Shown: positions 38,454 through 47,448, numbered from the stretch's first letter. The stretch is DNA of 64,000 bases from Streptomyces noursei ATCC 11455 (GCF_001704275.1 NZ_CP011533.1:1984001-2048000), one strand, 5' to 3'. The notes: generated by a model not told the origin, from the letters alone. Numbers and translations are program-made.

Positions 38454-39992
38454 TCACACCGCACCGGGCGCCGCCTCTCCACGGGCGGCATCCGGCCCGC
38501 CGGCCCCGCCCGCGCCCACACCGTGCTCCGGACCCGACGCGAGCAGGTCGCCGGGCACCTGATGGTCCACCAGCCGCGCCAGCCGCCGCGGGACATCGCC
38601 GCCCACCAGGACGACGACCAGGAGCGTCAGCCCGAAGGTGAGGACCGCCAGCGCCCTCCCCAGGGACATCCCCCGGGCGAGCTGCGCCCCGAGGACCGGC
38701 GCCACCGCGCCGCCCAGCGCCCCCACGTTGTAGACGAAGCCCAGCGACGCGGCGCGGGCCCCGGTCGGGAAGTGCCCCGCGATGTACTTGGGCAGGATCC
38801 CGGAGATGCCCTGCCCCAACGCCAGCAGCATGAAGATCAGCACCCCCAGCCCCACCAGACTCCCGCGCACCGCGAACACCGGGAAGACGAACGCGAGCGA
38901 GGCCAGCAGGGTGTACGCGTAGGCGCGCCGGGTCCCGAGCAGGTCGCCGGTGAACCCGGCCAGCCAGCAGCCGGCCATGGTGCCGAACCCCGCGAAGAGC
39001 ATCACGTCGCCGACCTGCGCGGGCGTGTATCCCAGATCGGACTTGAGGTAGGTGGGCAGCAGCGCCTGCACCGGCCAGCTGTAGAGGAAGGCGCAGAACA
39101 CCGTCGCCATCAGGGAGACGTACAGCAACCAGCCGCGACGCCCGCCCAGTTGTGCGGCGAAGGCCACCAGGCACAGCGCGGCGACCGTGGCCGACCAGGG
39201 TACGAACCCCGCGCCGAGCGGGATGAAGGCGCAGAACAGCGCGGCCGAGGCGACCGTCGCCAGCACGACGTTGGCCCGGCGCCGCAGACCGCCGGTGCAC
39301 AACGGCCGGAACGGATTGGTGCGTTCCGGGCGCCGCGCCCCGGGTCCTGCCCCGGCGGCGCCGATCTCGGTGTGCCAGTCCCCCGCCTCCGGCAGCGAGC
39401 GGCGCATCCACAGGGCGACGAGGACCGGCAGCACCCCGATCCAGAACATCCAGCGCCAGCCCCACGTGGGCGCCACCCAGGCATAGAGCTGGGCCGCGAG
39501 GACCGTACCGCCCGCATAGCCGGAGATCAGGAATCCGGAGGCCCGGTTGCGCAGTCGGGTCGGCCAGCTCTCCAGGACGTAGGTCACGCTGGTGCTGTAC
39601 TCCCCCGCCATGCCCACCCCGAGCACCAGGCGGGCGACGAACAGGCTGGTGTAGTCCCAGGCGAACCCGCAGGCGAAGGTGGCGAGCGAGTAGAGGAGGA
39701 TGCTGGCGATCATGGCCGTCCGCCGGCCGTGGCGGTCGCCGAGCGACCCCAGGAGCGCTCCGCCCAGCCAGCGGGTGACGAAGGCGGCGGAGACGAGGGA
39801 GGCGGCGGTCGCGGTGTCCAGGCGGAAGTCGTCGGCGATCTCGGTCAGCACGAGCGTGATCAGCACGAAGTCGAAGCCGTCCAGGAGATAGCCGAGCCAG
39901 GCGGCGGACAGCGCCTTCCACTGGTGCGGGGCGACCTCGCGGTACCAGGGGCGGCGCGGCGGCCGGTCGGGGATCTGCGCGGGGTGCATCAT
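38454..39992 (-). CDS. MFS transporter (metabolite:H+ symporter type)
   Basis: A 512-residue, 12-segment transporter. WKALSAAWLGYLLDGFDFVLITLVL, the loop GSLGDRHGRRTAM and GVGMAGEYSTSVTYVLESWPTRLRNRASGFLISGY are typical of the sugar-acid/aromatic-acid:proton symporters related to NanT and ShiA. A central loop of about 35 residues rich in Gly/Ala/Arg separates the two halves, and an acidic Gly-rich tail follows. The substrate cannot be deduced. ATG 39992 is directly followed by a second ATG; the start is uncertain by one codon. It is convergent with the MgtC-like gene. Confidence 0.86.
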   Translation of the reverse strand: MMHPAQIPDRPPRRPWYREVAPHQWKALSAAWLGYLLDGFDFVLITLVLTEIADDFRLDTATAASLVSAAFVTRWLGGALLGSLGDRHGRRTAMIASILLYSLATFACGFAWDYTSLFVARLVLGVGMAGEYSTSVTYVLESWPTRLRNRASGFLISGYAGGTVLAAQLYAWVAPTWGWRWMFWIGVLPVLVALWMRRSLPEAGDWHTEIGAAGAGPGARRPERTNPFRPLCTGGLRRRANVVLATVASAALFCAFIPLGAGFVPWSATVAALCLVAFAAQLGGRRGWLLYVSLMATVFCAFLYSWPVQALLPTYLKSDLGYTPAQVGDVMLFAGFGTMAGCWLAGFTGDLLGTRRAYAYTLLASLAFVFPVFAVRGSLVGLGVLIFMLLALGQGISGILPKYIAGHFPTGARAASLGFVYNVGALGGAVAPVLGAQLARGMSLGRALAVLTFGLTLLVVVLVGGDVPRRLARLVDHQVPGDLLASGPEHGVGAGGAGGPDAARGEAAPGAV

Positions 39993-40225
39993 CGCGGGAA
40001 CCGCCTTCCTCCAGCAGCGGCCCGGCCCACCCGTCGCACTTACCCGGCCAAACCGGACATCGGACGTCCCCTCTCCCCGCACGAATCTGGACCCGCTCCC
40101 CCTCCGCGTCAAGACGGGACGCACCAGGCCGCGCCCCGGGGGCGGCAACCCCGCCGCCCCACCCGTTCGTTGACGTACGGTCGACAACTCCCTAAGGTCC
40201 GGCCCCCGGCCCAGAGAGGACGCAG

Positions 40226-41413
40226 ATGCCACGGCAGGACACCCCAGGACGGGACCACGACCTCGTCCTGTACGGAGCGACCGGATTCGTCGGCACGCTC
40301 ACCGCGGAGTACCTGGCCCGGCACGCCCCCGAGGGCTGCCGCTGGGCACTCGCCGGACGCAGCATCGCCAAACTGGAGCGGCTGCGCGACCGGCTGACGG
40401 CCGTCAACCCGGCCTGCGCGGATCTCCCGCTGCTCCGGGCCGACAGCGCCGACCCGGATTCATTGCGCGCCCTCGCCGCCGGCACCCGGGTCCTGGCCAC
40501 CACCGTCGGGCCCTATCTGGTGCACGGTGAGCCACTGGTCGCGGCCTGCGCGGCGGCCGGCACCGACTACCTGGACCTCACCGGCGAGGCGGAGTTCGTC
40601 GACCGGATGTACCTGCGGCACGACGCCACCGCCCGCGCCTCCGGGGCCCGCCTCGTCCACGCCTGCGGCTTCGACTCCGTCCCGTACGACCTCGGTGTGC
40701 ACTACACGGTGGGGCTGCTGCCCAAGGGCGTCCCCGTGCGCATCGACGGCTTCGTGCGGACCAACGGCACGTTCTCCGGCGGGACCCTGGCCTCGGCACT
40801 GACCGCGGCCTCCCGCCCGGCCGCCATGGCCCGGGCCGCCCGGGACCGCCTTCGAGCCGAACCGCGGCCCGCCGGCCGTTCCGTGCGCGCGCCGTTCGGC
40901 CCGCCCGTCCACAGCCGCGACACCCGTACCTGGGGCGTCCCCCTGCCCACCCTGGACCCGCGGATCGTCGCCCGCTCCGCCGCCGCCCTCGACCACTACG
41001 GTCCCGACTTCCGGTACCGGCACTACGCGGGGGTGCGCCGGCTGCCGACGGTGGTGGCCGGCGTGGTGGCCGTCGGGGCGCTGTCCGTGCTCGCCCAGGT
41101 ACCGCCCGTCCGACATTGGTTGTCGGACAGGCTCCAACCGGGCGACGGGCCGAGCCAGGAGCGGCGGGCGCGGAGTTGGTTCAAGGTGCGGTTCGTGGCC
41201 TCGGGCGGCGATGCCCACCTGGTCACCGAGGTCGCGGGCGGCGACCCCGGCTACGACGAGACCGCCAAGATGCTCGCCGAGGCCGCGCTCAGCCTGGCCT
41301 TCGACGACCTCCCCGAGACCGCGGGCCAGGTGACGACGGCCGTGGCCATGGGGGACGCGCTGATCCGGCGCCTACGGGATGCCGGGATCACGTTCCGGGT
41401 GGTCCGCCGGTAG
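40226..41413 (+). CDS. saccharopine dehydrogenase-like / trans-acting enoyl reductase family protein
   Basis: A 395-residue protein with an N-terminal Rossmann fold (LVLYGATGFVGTLTAEYLARH, about 13-33) and the family segments TVGPYLVHGEPLVAACAAAGTDYLDLTGE and HACGFDSVPYDLGV. It resembles mycobacterial trans-acting enoyl reductases that act with lipid synthases, and the saccharopine dehydrogenase-like group. A hydrophobic stretch near 275-292 (VVAGVVAVGALSVLAQV) suggests membrane contact. GAGAGGA lies six bases before the ATG. Reaction and partner are unknown. Confidence 0.83.
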   Translation: MPRQDTPGRDHDLVLYGATGFVGTLTAEYLARHAPEGCRWALAGRSIAKLERLRDRLTAVNPACADLPLLRADSADPDSLRALAAGTRVLATTVGPYLVHGEPLVAACAAAGTDYLDLTGEAEFVDRMYLRHDATARASGARLVHACGFDSVPYDLGVHYTVGLLPKGVPVRIDGFVRTNGTFSGGTLASALTAASRPAAMARAARDRLRAEPRPAGRSVRAPFGPPVHSRDTRTWGVPLPTLDPRIVARSAAALDHYGPDFRYRHYAGVRRLPTVVAGVVAVGALSVLAQVPPVRHWLSDRLQPGDGPSQERRARSWFKVRFVASGGDAHLVTEVAGGDPGYDETAKMLAEAALSLAFDDLPETAGQVTTAVAMGDALIRRLRDAGITFRVVRR

Positions 41414-41425
41414 CCGAGGCGGCGG

Positions 41426-42148
41426 TCAGACGTTCGCCAGGGCCTTGCGGCACAGCGAGTCGGCGGCCCGGGTCGTCTCCGGAAGGCGGTACCTGGCCGC
41501 CAGTTGGAGCGTGTGCGCACAGGCCCGGTCGAGGTCGACCCGGTGGCCAACCGACACGAAGACGGGTTTGACGCCCCGCTGGGTGCGCAGGGCACGTCCC
41601 ACCTCTTCGGGCTCGCCGTCCGCCACCTGGTCGTCCCACAGCGGCGAGGTGGCGCCGCGCTCCGGCCCCGGCGCCTGGTAGGAGAAGGTGAAGGGGGTCT
41701 TGGCGACCCCGATGGTGGGCAGTCCGGTCAGCACGCCGAGGTGACTGGCGAGGCCGAAGCGCCGCGGATGGGCGAGCCCGTAGCCGTCGCAGACCACCAG
41801 GTCGGGAATACGGGCCAGCCGGTCCAGCGCGTCCAGGACCGTGGGAATCTCCCGGAAGGCGAGCAGCCCGGGGATGTAGGGGAAGGGGACCGGGCCGACG
41901 GCGGTGGCCTCGTCGACGACCGCGAGGGTGCGGGCGTCCAGGGCGACGGCGGCCGCGACGACCACGTCGCGCTCGTCGTCGTAGGCGACGTCCACGCCGA
42001 CCACGATGCCCTCGAAGCCCGCTTCCGGGCCGGCCTCGTCGAGTCGTACGTGGGCGCGCAGCCGGTCCTGGACCGCGCGGGCCCCGGCCTCGTCCGCGGG
42101 CCAGTGCCGCAGTTCGTCGGCGCGGGAGATGATTCCGGAAGTGTCCAT
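41426..42148 (-). CDS. nfi: endonuclease V
   Basis: A 240-residue nuclease. Conserved parts are VGVDVAYDDE (first catalytic Asp), FPYIPGLLAFREIPTVLDAL (with the Tyr and Glu used for damage recognition and metal binding), DLVVCDGYGLAHPRRFGLASHLGV (second Asp) and GVAKTPF. It cuts DNA one base 3' of deoxyinosine and other deaminated bases, starting repair in the cytosol. It converges with the reductase-like gene and is divergent from the YciI-like gene; no Shine-Dalgarno is evident. Confidence 0.93.
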   Translation of the reverse strand: MDTSGIISRADELRHWPADEAGARAVQDRLRAHVRLDEAGPEAGFEGIVVGVDVAYDDERDVVVAAAVALDARTLAVVDEATAVGPVPFPYIPGLLAFREIPTVLDALDRLARIPDLVVCDGYGLAHPRRFGLASHLGVLTGLPTIGVAKTPFTFSYQAPGPERGATSPLWDDQVADGEPEEVGRALRTQRGVKPVFVSVGHRVDLDRACAHTLQLAARYRLPETTRAADSLCRKALANV

Positions 42149-42226
42149 GGTGCACGCAACGCTACCGAACCGCCGACCGGGTGCGACGGCCGCGTACCGG
42201 CCCCGGCCGACCGCCACCCCCTCCTC

Positions 42227-42232
42227 TATATT
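42227..42232 (+). promoter_or_regulatory. -10 box for a leaderless YciI-like mRNA
   Basis: TATATT lies six bases (GCAGCC) before ATG 42239; no Shine-Dalgarno is present. Confidence 0.6.
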
Positions 42233-42238
42233 GCAGCC

Positions 42239-42538
42239 ATGTTCATCTTGGAGCTGACCTACACCGCGCCGCTCGACCGGGTCGACGCCGCCCTCTCGGA
42301 CCACGTGGCGTGGCTGGAGCAGGGGTACGCCGCCGGGCACTTCATCGCGTCCGGCCGGAAGGACCCGCGCGACGGGGGCGTGATCGTCGCCGCCGGGATC
42401 GACCGGGCGACCGCCGAGAAGCTCACGGCCGAGGACCCGTTCGTCCGCGAGGGGGTCTGCGAGTACCGGATCACCGAGTTCGTGGCGACGAAGACCGCGC
42501 CGGCCCTGGCGGAATACCGGGAGCAGCTCCCCTCCTGA
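42239..42538 (+). CDS. YciI family protein
   Basis: A 99-residue single-domain protein of the YciI family (ferredoxin-like fold). FILELTYTAPLDRVDAALSDHVAWLEQGYAAGHFIASGRK contains the conserved His of the HxxWL segment; ASGRKDPRDGGVIVA and DPFVREGVCEYRITEF complete the pattern. YciI proteins are small cytosolic enzymes or dimeric domains of mostly unknown function, some related to chloromuconolactone dehalogenase. The mRNA is likely leaderless. Confidence 0.88.
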   Translation: MFILELTYTAPLDRVDAALSDHVAWLEQGYAAGHFIASGRKDPRDGGVIVAAGIDRATAEKLTAEDPFVREGVCEYRITEFVATKTAPALAEYREQLPS

Positions 42539-42554
42539 CCCCCTCGCACCGTGG

Positions 42555-42586
42555 CCCGGCCCGCTGGACGCATCCGGTGGGCCGGG
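42555..42586. terminator. terminator between convergent genes
   Basis: CCCGGCCC (42555-42562) and GGGCCGGG (42579-42586) pair perfectly, with partial pairing continuing inward, between the YciI-like and sugar-porter stops. Confidence 0.65.
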
Positions 42587-42601
42587 CTTCGTGTTGGTGC
42601 G

Positions 42602-44062
42602 TCAGGAGGGCGAGGCCGAGGACGCGGCCGAACCGCCGAGCGGTCCGGCGCCGACCGGGCCGGGCTCGGGTGCGGTGGGCCAGCGACCGCCGTTGCGCCA
42701 GTAATCCTGAATCTCCTCCAGTTGACGCCCCTTGGTCTCGGGAGCGGTGACGGCGGCGAACGCCAGGGCGCAGAGCGCGAGCACGCCCAGGCCCGCGAAG
42801 GTCGCGGCGGCACCGGCCTTGGCCATCAGCGACGGGAAGAACTGGGCGATCACGAGGTTGGCGACCAGGTCGGCGGTGAGCATCACCGATGCCCCCGTGG
42901 AGCGCAGCTGGGCCGGGAACGCCTCGCTCGCGTAGACCCAGATCAGCGAGCCGAAGCCGAAGTTGAAGGCGGCGGTGAACAGGAGGATCGCGGCGAAGCC
43001 CACCCAGGTGGTGGCGCCGTGCAGTTTTCCCGCGCTGAAGACCACGGTCAGCACCGCGAGCATCACCACCATCGTGCCGATGCCGGAGAGCAGCACCACC
43101 CGGCGGCCGAGGCGATCGATGATGAGGATGGCCAGCACGGCGGCGACCAGGGAGGCGAGTTCGACGAAGGACGGCAGCAGGAAATTCTGGCCGTTGCCGG
43201 TGAAGCCCATCTCCTCGAAGATCTGCGGGCTGTAGTACGTCACGGCGTTGATGCCGGTGATCTGGCAGAAGAAACCGAGGCCGACCACGAAGACCGCGGC
43301 GCGGGCGTACGGCTTGCGCAGCAGCGAGCGCACCGAGCCGCCGCTCTCCTCGGCCAGCGCGGCGCGCACCGCGGCGACCTCGGCGTGCGGGTCGGCGTCC
43401 GGGTCGGTCGCCGCCATGACCTCGACGGCCCGTTCGGTACGCCCCTTGAGGACGTACCACCGGGGGGTGTCCGGCAGGCGGAGCAGCGGGATCACCACGA
43501 GGGCCGCGGGGATCGCCGAGAGGCCGAGCATCCAGCGCCAGTGACCGCCGCCGGACAGGCCCCAGTTGACGAAGTACGTGAGGACGATGCCCACGACGGT
43601 GGCCACCTGGTAGGCGGCGACGTAGGCACCGCGGATACGGGCCGGGGTCGATTCGGCGACATAGAGCGGTGCCGCCACGATCGAGATGCCGATGGCGACA
43701 CCCAGCAGGAAGCGGACCGCGTCGAGCACTTCGACGTTGGGGGCGACCGCGGACAGCGCGACGAAGACCGCGTACGAGCAGGCCACGATCAGCATCGCGG
43801 CCCTGCGGCCCAGCGCGTCGGCGAGTTTGCCGCCGACCAGCGCGCCCAGGATCGATCCGAACACCAGGATGCTGTTGACCAGCCCCTTCTCGGTCTCGGT
43901 GAGGTCGAAGTCCTTGCTGAGGAAGACCAGGGCGCCGGAGATGCTGCCGGTGTCGTAGCCGTAGATGACGCCGACGACGGCGCCGGTGAGGGCGAACAGC
44001 CGGCCGGCGCGGGGTGGCATCGAGGGCGACGGGCGCGGTGCGGAGAGCGGGGCAGTGGACAT
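42602..44062 (-). CDS. sugar porter family MFS transporter
   Basis: A 486-residue, 12-segment sugar:proton symporter-type protein. It has the family signatures GYDTGSISGAL, GGKLADALGRR, PLYVAESTPARIRG, PDTPRWYVLKGR, QITGINAVTYYSPQIFEEMG, DRLGRR and PETKGRQLEE. It would import a hexose, pentose or polyol. AAGGA precedes the ATG. It is divergent from the SIS-aldolase genes across a 361-nt spacer with operator-like repeats, so the cluster is likely controlled as a unit by the DeoR regulator. Confidence 0.93.
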   Translation of the reverse strand: MSTAPLSAPRPSPSMPPRAGRLFALTGAVVGVIYGYDTGSISGALVFLSKDFDLTETEKGLVNSILVFGSILGALVGGKLADALGRRAAMLIVACSYAVFVALSAVAPNVEVLDAVRFLLGVAIGISIVAAPLYVAESTPARIRGAYVAAYQVATVVGIVLTYFVNWGLSGGGHWRWMLGLSAIPAALVVIPLLRLPDTPRWYVLKGRTERAVEVMAATDPDADPHAEVAAVRAALAEESGGSVRSLLRKPYARAAVFVVGLGFFCQITGINAVTYYSPQIFEEMGFTGNGQNFLLPSFVELASLVAAVLAILIIDRLGRRVVLLSGIGTMVVMLAVLTVVFSAGKLHGATTWVGFAAILLFTAAFNFGFGSLIWVYASEAFPAQLRSTGASVMLTADLVANLVIAQFFPSLMAKAGAAATFAGLGVLALCALAFAAVTAPETKGRQLEEIQDYWRNGGRWPTAPEPGPVGAGPLGGSAASSASPS

Positions 44063-44335
44063 GGGGAGTCCTTTGTGCGACGGAGCGTCATTGCTGCGTA
44101 ACGGCATGGCGGGCACCTGGGCGCCGCGCCCTCAGCCATGACCGGACCCGTGCCCGCATGACCGATCTTGCGAATATCAGGCACCTTTCACGCAGATGTC
44201 AACAGTCACTTACCCGTTTTTCGCTTCACTCCACGTCCACTACACGCCATACCACTCCCTCACCTGGCGCGGCGGCACCACGCACCCCGTCTACCGCGAT
44301 CACTCGCACGAGGGATGGAACGCGTGCACGAAGAT

Positions 44336-44382
44336 GCGTAAAGTCGCCTGTAGCGAAGCAGAAAGTTGCAGCCGGACTGCAA
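44336..44382. promoter_or_regulatory. operator-like repeats before the SIS gene
   Basis: GCGTAAAGTCGC (44336-44347) and GCAGAAAGTTGC (44358-44369) are direct repeats (9 of 12) 22 bp apart, about two helix turns. TTGCAG (44366-44371) and CTGCAA (44377-44382) form a perfect palindrome with a 5-nt centre. ATCGATCA also repeats nearby (from 44382 and 44397). Good candidates for DeoR-type binding. The rest of the 361-nt spacer shows no gene. Confidence 0.5.
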
Positions 44383-44423
44383 TCGATCAGCAACCATCGA
44401 TCACGCACCACGGGAGGGTGTCC

Positions 44424-45329
44424 ATGAGCGGGACGTCGTACATGGAGCAGGAGCTGCGCAGCCAGCCGGAGACCTGGCGGGAGGCCGCGCGGATCGGCGC
44501 CGCCGACGGGCCGCTGCCCAAGGCCGGTCAGCGCGTGGCCGTCGTCGGCTGCGGCACGTCGTGGTTCATGGCGCAGTCCTACGCGGCCCTGCGCGAGGGC
44601 GCGGGGCTGGGCGTGACGGACCCCTTCCCGGCCTCGGAGGCGTTCCTCGGCGACGGCCGCGGCTATGACGCGGTGCTGGCGATCACCCGCTCGGGGACGA
44701 CGACCGAGGTGCTGCGGGTGCTGGAGGCGGTCAAGGGGCGGATCCCCACGGTGACGGTGCTCGGCGATCCCGAGACCCCGGCGGTCGAGCTGTCCGACGA
44801 GACGGTCGCGCTGCCGTTCGCCGACGAGCGGTCGGTGGTGCAGACCCGCTTCGCGACCACGGCACTGACGCTGCTGCGCGCACACCTGGGAGAGGACGTC
44901 GCCCGGGCGGTCGGCGACGCCGAGGAGGCACTGGCGACGCCTATCGAGCAGGAGTGGGTGGACGCCGAGCAGTTCGCGTTCCTCGGCAGCGGCTGGACGT
45001 ACGGCCTGGCCAATGAGGCGGCGCTCAAGATGCGGGAGGCGTCGCAGAGTTGGACGGAGTCCTACCCCGCGATGGAGTACCGCCACGGCCCGATCTCGAT
45101 AGCCGCTCCCGGCCGGGTGACCTGGCTCTTCGGCCGGGCACCGGAGGGACTGGAGGCGGAGGTGACCCGGACCGGAGCGCGCTTCGTCTCCCATGCCCGG
45201 GATCCGCTGGCAGACCTGGTACTGGTGCAGCGCGTCGCCTTGGAGCGGGCCCGCGCCCGGGGCCTGGACCCGGACAACCCCCGCAGTCTGACCCGCTCGG
45301 TGATGCTCCAGGAACCCGCCACGTCCTAG
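44424..45329 (+). CDS. SIS-domain sugar isomerase/deaminase (AgaS/GlmS-like)
   Basis: A 301-residue protein with two SIS (sugar isomerase) halves. Phosphosugar-binding motifs are VVGCGTSWFMAQ and ITRSGTTTEVLRVLEA; the second half has LGSGWTYGLANEAALKMREASQSWTESYPAMEYRHGP, the GlmS/AgaS pattern with the catalytic-type Glu and His. It likely converts an amino-sugar or ketose phosphate (for example galactosamine-6-phosphate to tagatose-6-phosphate). GGGAGG lies six bases before the ATG. It is followed by the aldolase gene. Confidence 0.87.
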   Translation: MSGTSYMEQELRSQPETWREAARIGAADGPLPKAGQRVAVVGCGTSWFMAQSYAALREGAGLGVTDPFPASEAFLGDGRGYDAVLAITRSGTTTEVLRVLEAVKGRIPTVTVLGDPETPAVELSDETVALPFADERSVVQTRFATTALTLLRAHLGEDVARAVGDAEEALATPIEQEWVDAEQFAFLGSGWTYGLANEAALKMREASQSWTESYPAMEYRHGPISIAAPGRVTWLFGRAPEGLEAEVTRTGARFVSHARDPLADLVLVQRVALERARARGLDPDNPRSLTRSVMLQEPATS

Positions 45330-45376
45330 CCACGGACCCCGGCCCCGTGGGCCGGCACCCCCTCCCCCATCCCGCC

Positions 45377-45421
45377 GTTCACCGATCGCCCATCGCTGTT
45401 CGCCGATCACCGTTCGCCGTC
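45377..45421. repeat. three direct repeats GTTCRCCGATC
   Basis: GTTCACCGATC (45377-45387), GTTCGCCGATC (45398-45408) and GTTCGCCGTC (45412-45421) lie in the 124-nt SIS-aldolase spacer. They could be a regulator site or slippage products. Confidence 0.45.
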
Positions 45422-45453
45422 AACTCACCCCTTCCACAAGGGAGTCAGGACAC

Positions 45454-46335
45454 ATGCCCCTCGTTCCCACCGCGTCGATCGTCGATGCCGCGCGCGAAGC
45501 GCGGGTCGGCGCCGCGGCCTTCAACGTCATCCATCTGGAAACCGCCGAGGCGCTGGTCGCCGCCGCCGAGCGCACCGGCATCCCGCTGATCCTGCAGATC
45601 AGCGAGAACTGCATCCACTATCACGGCAGCCTGCTGCCCCTCACCAGGGCCACGCTCGCCCTCGCCGAGGGGTCCACGGCCCGGATCGCGGTCCACCTCG
45701 ACCACATCACCGACGCGGAGCTGGTCCACCAGGGCATCGGCGCCGGGGTGGGCTCGGTCATGGTGGACGCCTCCGCCCTCCCCTACGAGCAGAACGTCGC
45801 CACCACGGCCGAGCTCACCGCCTGGTGCCATGAGCGCGGCGCCTACGTCGAGGCGGAACTCGGCGAGGTCGGCGGGAAGGACGGTGTCCATGCGCCGGGA
45901 GCGCGTACGGATCCCGTGGAAGCCCTGGCCTTCGTCCGGGCCACGAGAGTGGACGCCCTCGCCGTCGCCGTCGGCTCCTCCCACGCGATGCGCGAGCGCA
46001 CCGCCGAGTTGGACAAGGAGCTGATCGCGGCGCTGCGCACGACGCTGCCGGTGCCGCTGGTCCTGCACGGCTCCTCCGGGGTGCCGGACGACGAGCTCCG
46101 TCGGGCCATCGCCGCAGGCATGACGAAGATCAACATCTCCACGCATCTGGTCTCCGTCTTCACCGGATCGATACGGCGGACGCTGGACGCAGACCCGGCG
46201 CTGGTCGACTCCCGGAAGTACCTCAAGCCGGCCCGGGAAGCGGTGGCCCAGGAAGCCGCCCGACTGCTGGAGGTCCTGAACACCCCGGTGACCGTCCCCG
46301 ACCTACGGACCACGGAGGCGACGGTGCGGGGCTGA
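45454..46335 (+). CDS. class II fructose/tagatose-bisphosphate-type aldolase
   Basis: A 293-residue metal-dependent aldolase. Zinc site HLDHITD (near 85-88), ELGEVGGKDG (near 135, active-site loop), LHGSSGVPD (zinc His, near 205) and MTKINISTHL (phosphate site) follow the FbaA/GatY/KbaY order. With the SIS isomerase and sugar porter it would split a ketose (bis)phosphate such as tagatose-1,6-bisphosphate into triose phosphates. No sugar-phosphate kinase gene is seen in the cluster. Confidence 0.9.
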   Translation: MPLVPTASIVDAAREARVGAAAFNVIHLETAEALVAAAERTGIPLILQISENCIHYHGSLLPLTRATLALAEGSTARIAVHLDHITDAELVHQGIGAGVGSVMVDASALPYEQNVATTAELTAWCHERGAYVEAELGEVGGKDGVHAPGARTDPVEALAFVRATRVDALAVAVGSSHAMRERTAELDKELIAALRTTLPVPLVLHGSSGVPDDELRRAIAAGMTKINISTHLVSVFTGSIRRTLDADPALVDSRKYLKPAREAVAQEAARLLEVLNTPVTVPDLRTTEATVRG

Positions 46336-46338
46336 GCC

Positions 46339-46363
46339 CGCCCGGCCATCGGCCGGCCGGGCG
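46339..46363 (+). terminator. hairpin after the aldolase gene
   Basis: CGCCCGGCC (46339-46347) and GGCCGGGCG (46355-46363) pair perfectly around a 7-nt loop, starting four bases past the stop codon. Confidence 0.75.
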
Positions 46364-46587
46364 CCCCACCGGTCGCGCCCCTTGGCCGGATGCCCCGGTT
46401 GGCCGGCGGGCCGGCCCCGGCTCCGGGCCCGTACGGCGCATGAGGGGAGCGCGCGGAGACCAGGAAGTGGAGGTGAGCGGGTGGGCGGAAGTGCGCGGGT
46501 GGACCCGAGCGGAGGAAGGTGAGCGAGCACGGGTGGAGGTGGGCGAGTGGGCCCGGGCCGGGGAGCACTGCCTGCGGGAAAACGAAT

Positions 46588-46593
46588 TAGGCT
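46588..46593 (+). promoter_or_regulatory. -10 box for a leaderless DeoR mRNA
   Basis: TAGGCT lies six bases (CGCGCC) before ATG 46600, with no Shine-Dalgarno. The spacer before it (about 46440-46560) is strongly purine-rich on the plus strand, with repeats of the type GGTGGAGGTGGGCGAG. Confidence 0.6.
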
Positions 46594-46599
46594 CGCGCC

Positions 46600-47403
46600 A
46601 TGAAGCGCCATGAACGAATGAACGCACTGCTCGAGCTGCTCGGGGATCGGGGCCGGGTGGATGTCGAGGAGGCGGCGGCCGAGCTGGAGGTCTCGGCCGC
46701 CACGATGCGGCGCGACATGGATGCCCTCGCCGAGCAGCAGTTGCTGGTCCGCACCCGGGGCGGGGCGGTGCTGAGCTCGGTGGCCTACGACCTTCCCATC
46801 CGGTACAAGCAGGGGCACCGTTCGACGGAGAAGGAGGCGGTGGCGAAGGCGGCCGCGCGGCTGGTGGAGCGCGGGGACGTGGTCGGGCTGAGCGGCGGGA
46901 CGACGACCACCGCGATCGCGCGGGTGCTCGCCACCCGCACGGACTTCGCCGAGGCGGGTCCGCAACCGGACCTCACCATCGTCACCAACTCGCTGAACAT
47001 CGCCAATGAGCTGGCCGTCCGGCCGCAGATCAAGATCGTGCTCACGGGCGGTGTGGCGCACTCCCGTTCCTACGAACTGGTGGGGCCGTTCAGCGAGTTG
47101 GTGCTCCAGCAGATCTCCATCGACATCGCGTTCATCGGGGCCAATGGCGTGGATCCGGTGATGGGGGCCACCGTGCACGACGAAGCGGAGGCCCGGATCA
47201 ACCGGCTCATGGCCGAGCGCGCCCGGCGGGCCGTGGTCGTCGCGGACTCGTCGAAGATCGGCGAGCGGTGCTTCGCCAGGGTCGGTGACGCGGATGTCTT
47301 CGACACCCTCATCACCGACGCCGCGGTGACGGAGGAGACCCGCAGGGAGTTCGCGGAGCGCGGGCTGAAGGTGGTGGCGGCCCGACCGTCCGGGAACGAC
47401 TGA
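46600..47403 (+). CDS. DeoR/GlpR family sugar-catabolism regulator
   Basis: A 267-residue regulator. The N-terminal winged HTH (VDVEEAAAELEVSAATMRRDMDALAEQQLLVRTRGGAVL) is followed by the DeoR sensor domain with LSGGTTTTAIARVLA, TNSLNIANELA, LTGGVAHSRSYELVGPFSE, FIGANGVDPVMGATVHDEAEA and DSSKIGERCFARV, the sugar-phosphate-binding ribose-isomerase-like fold. It most likely represses the SIS/aldolase/porter genes until a sugar phosphate appears. Confidence 0.93.
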   Translation: MKRHERMNALLELLGDRGRVDVEEAAAELEVSAATMRRDMDALAEQQLLVRTRGGAVLSSVAYDLPIRYKQGHRSTEKEAVAKAAARLVERGDVVGLSGGTTTTAIARVLATRTDFAEAGPQPDLTIVTNSLNIANELAVRPQIKIVLTGGVAHSRSYELVGPFSELVLQQISIDIAFIGANGVDPVMGATVHDEAEARINRLMAERARRAVVVADSSKIGERCFARVGDADVFDTLITDAAVTEETRREFAERGLKVVAARPSGND

Positions 47404-47448
47404 CCGCGGCGTGCCGGCAGCCGTCGGGCGTCGCCGGCCGCCGGCGCG

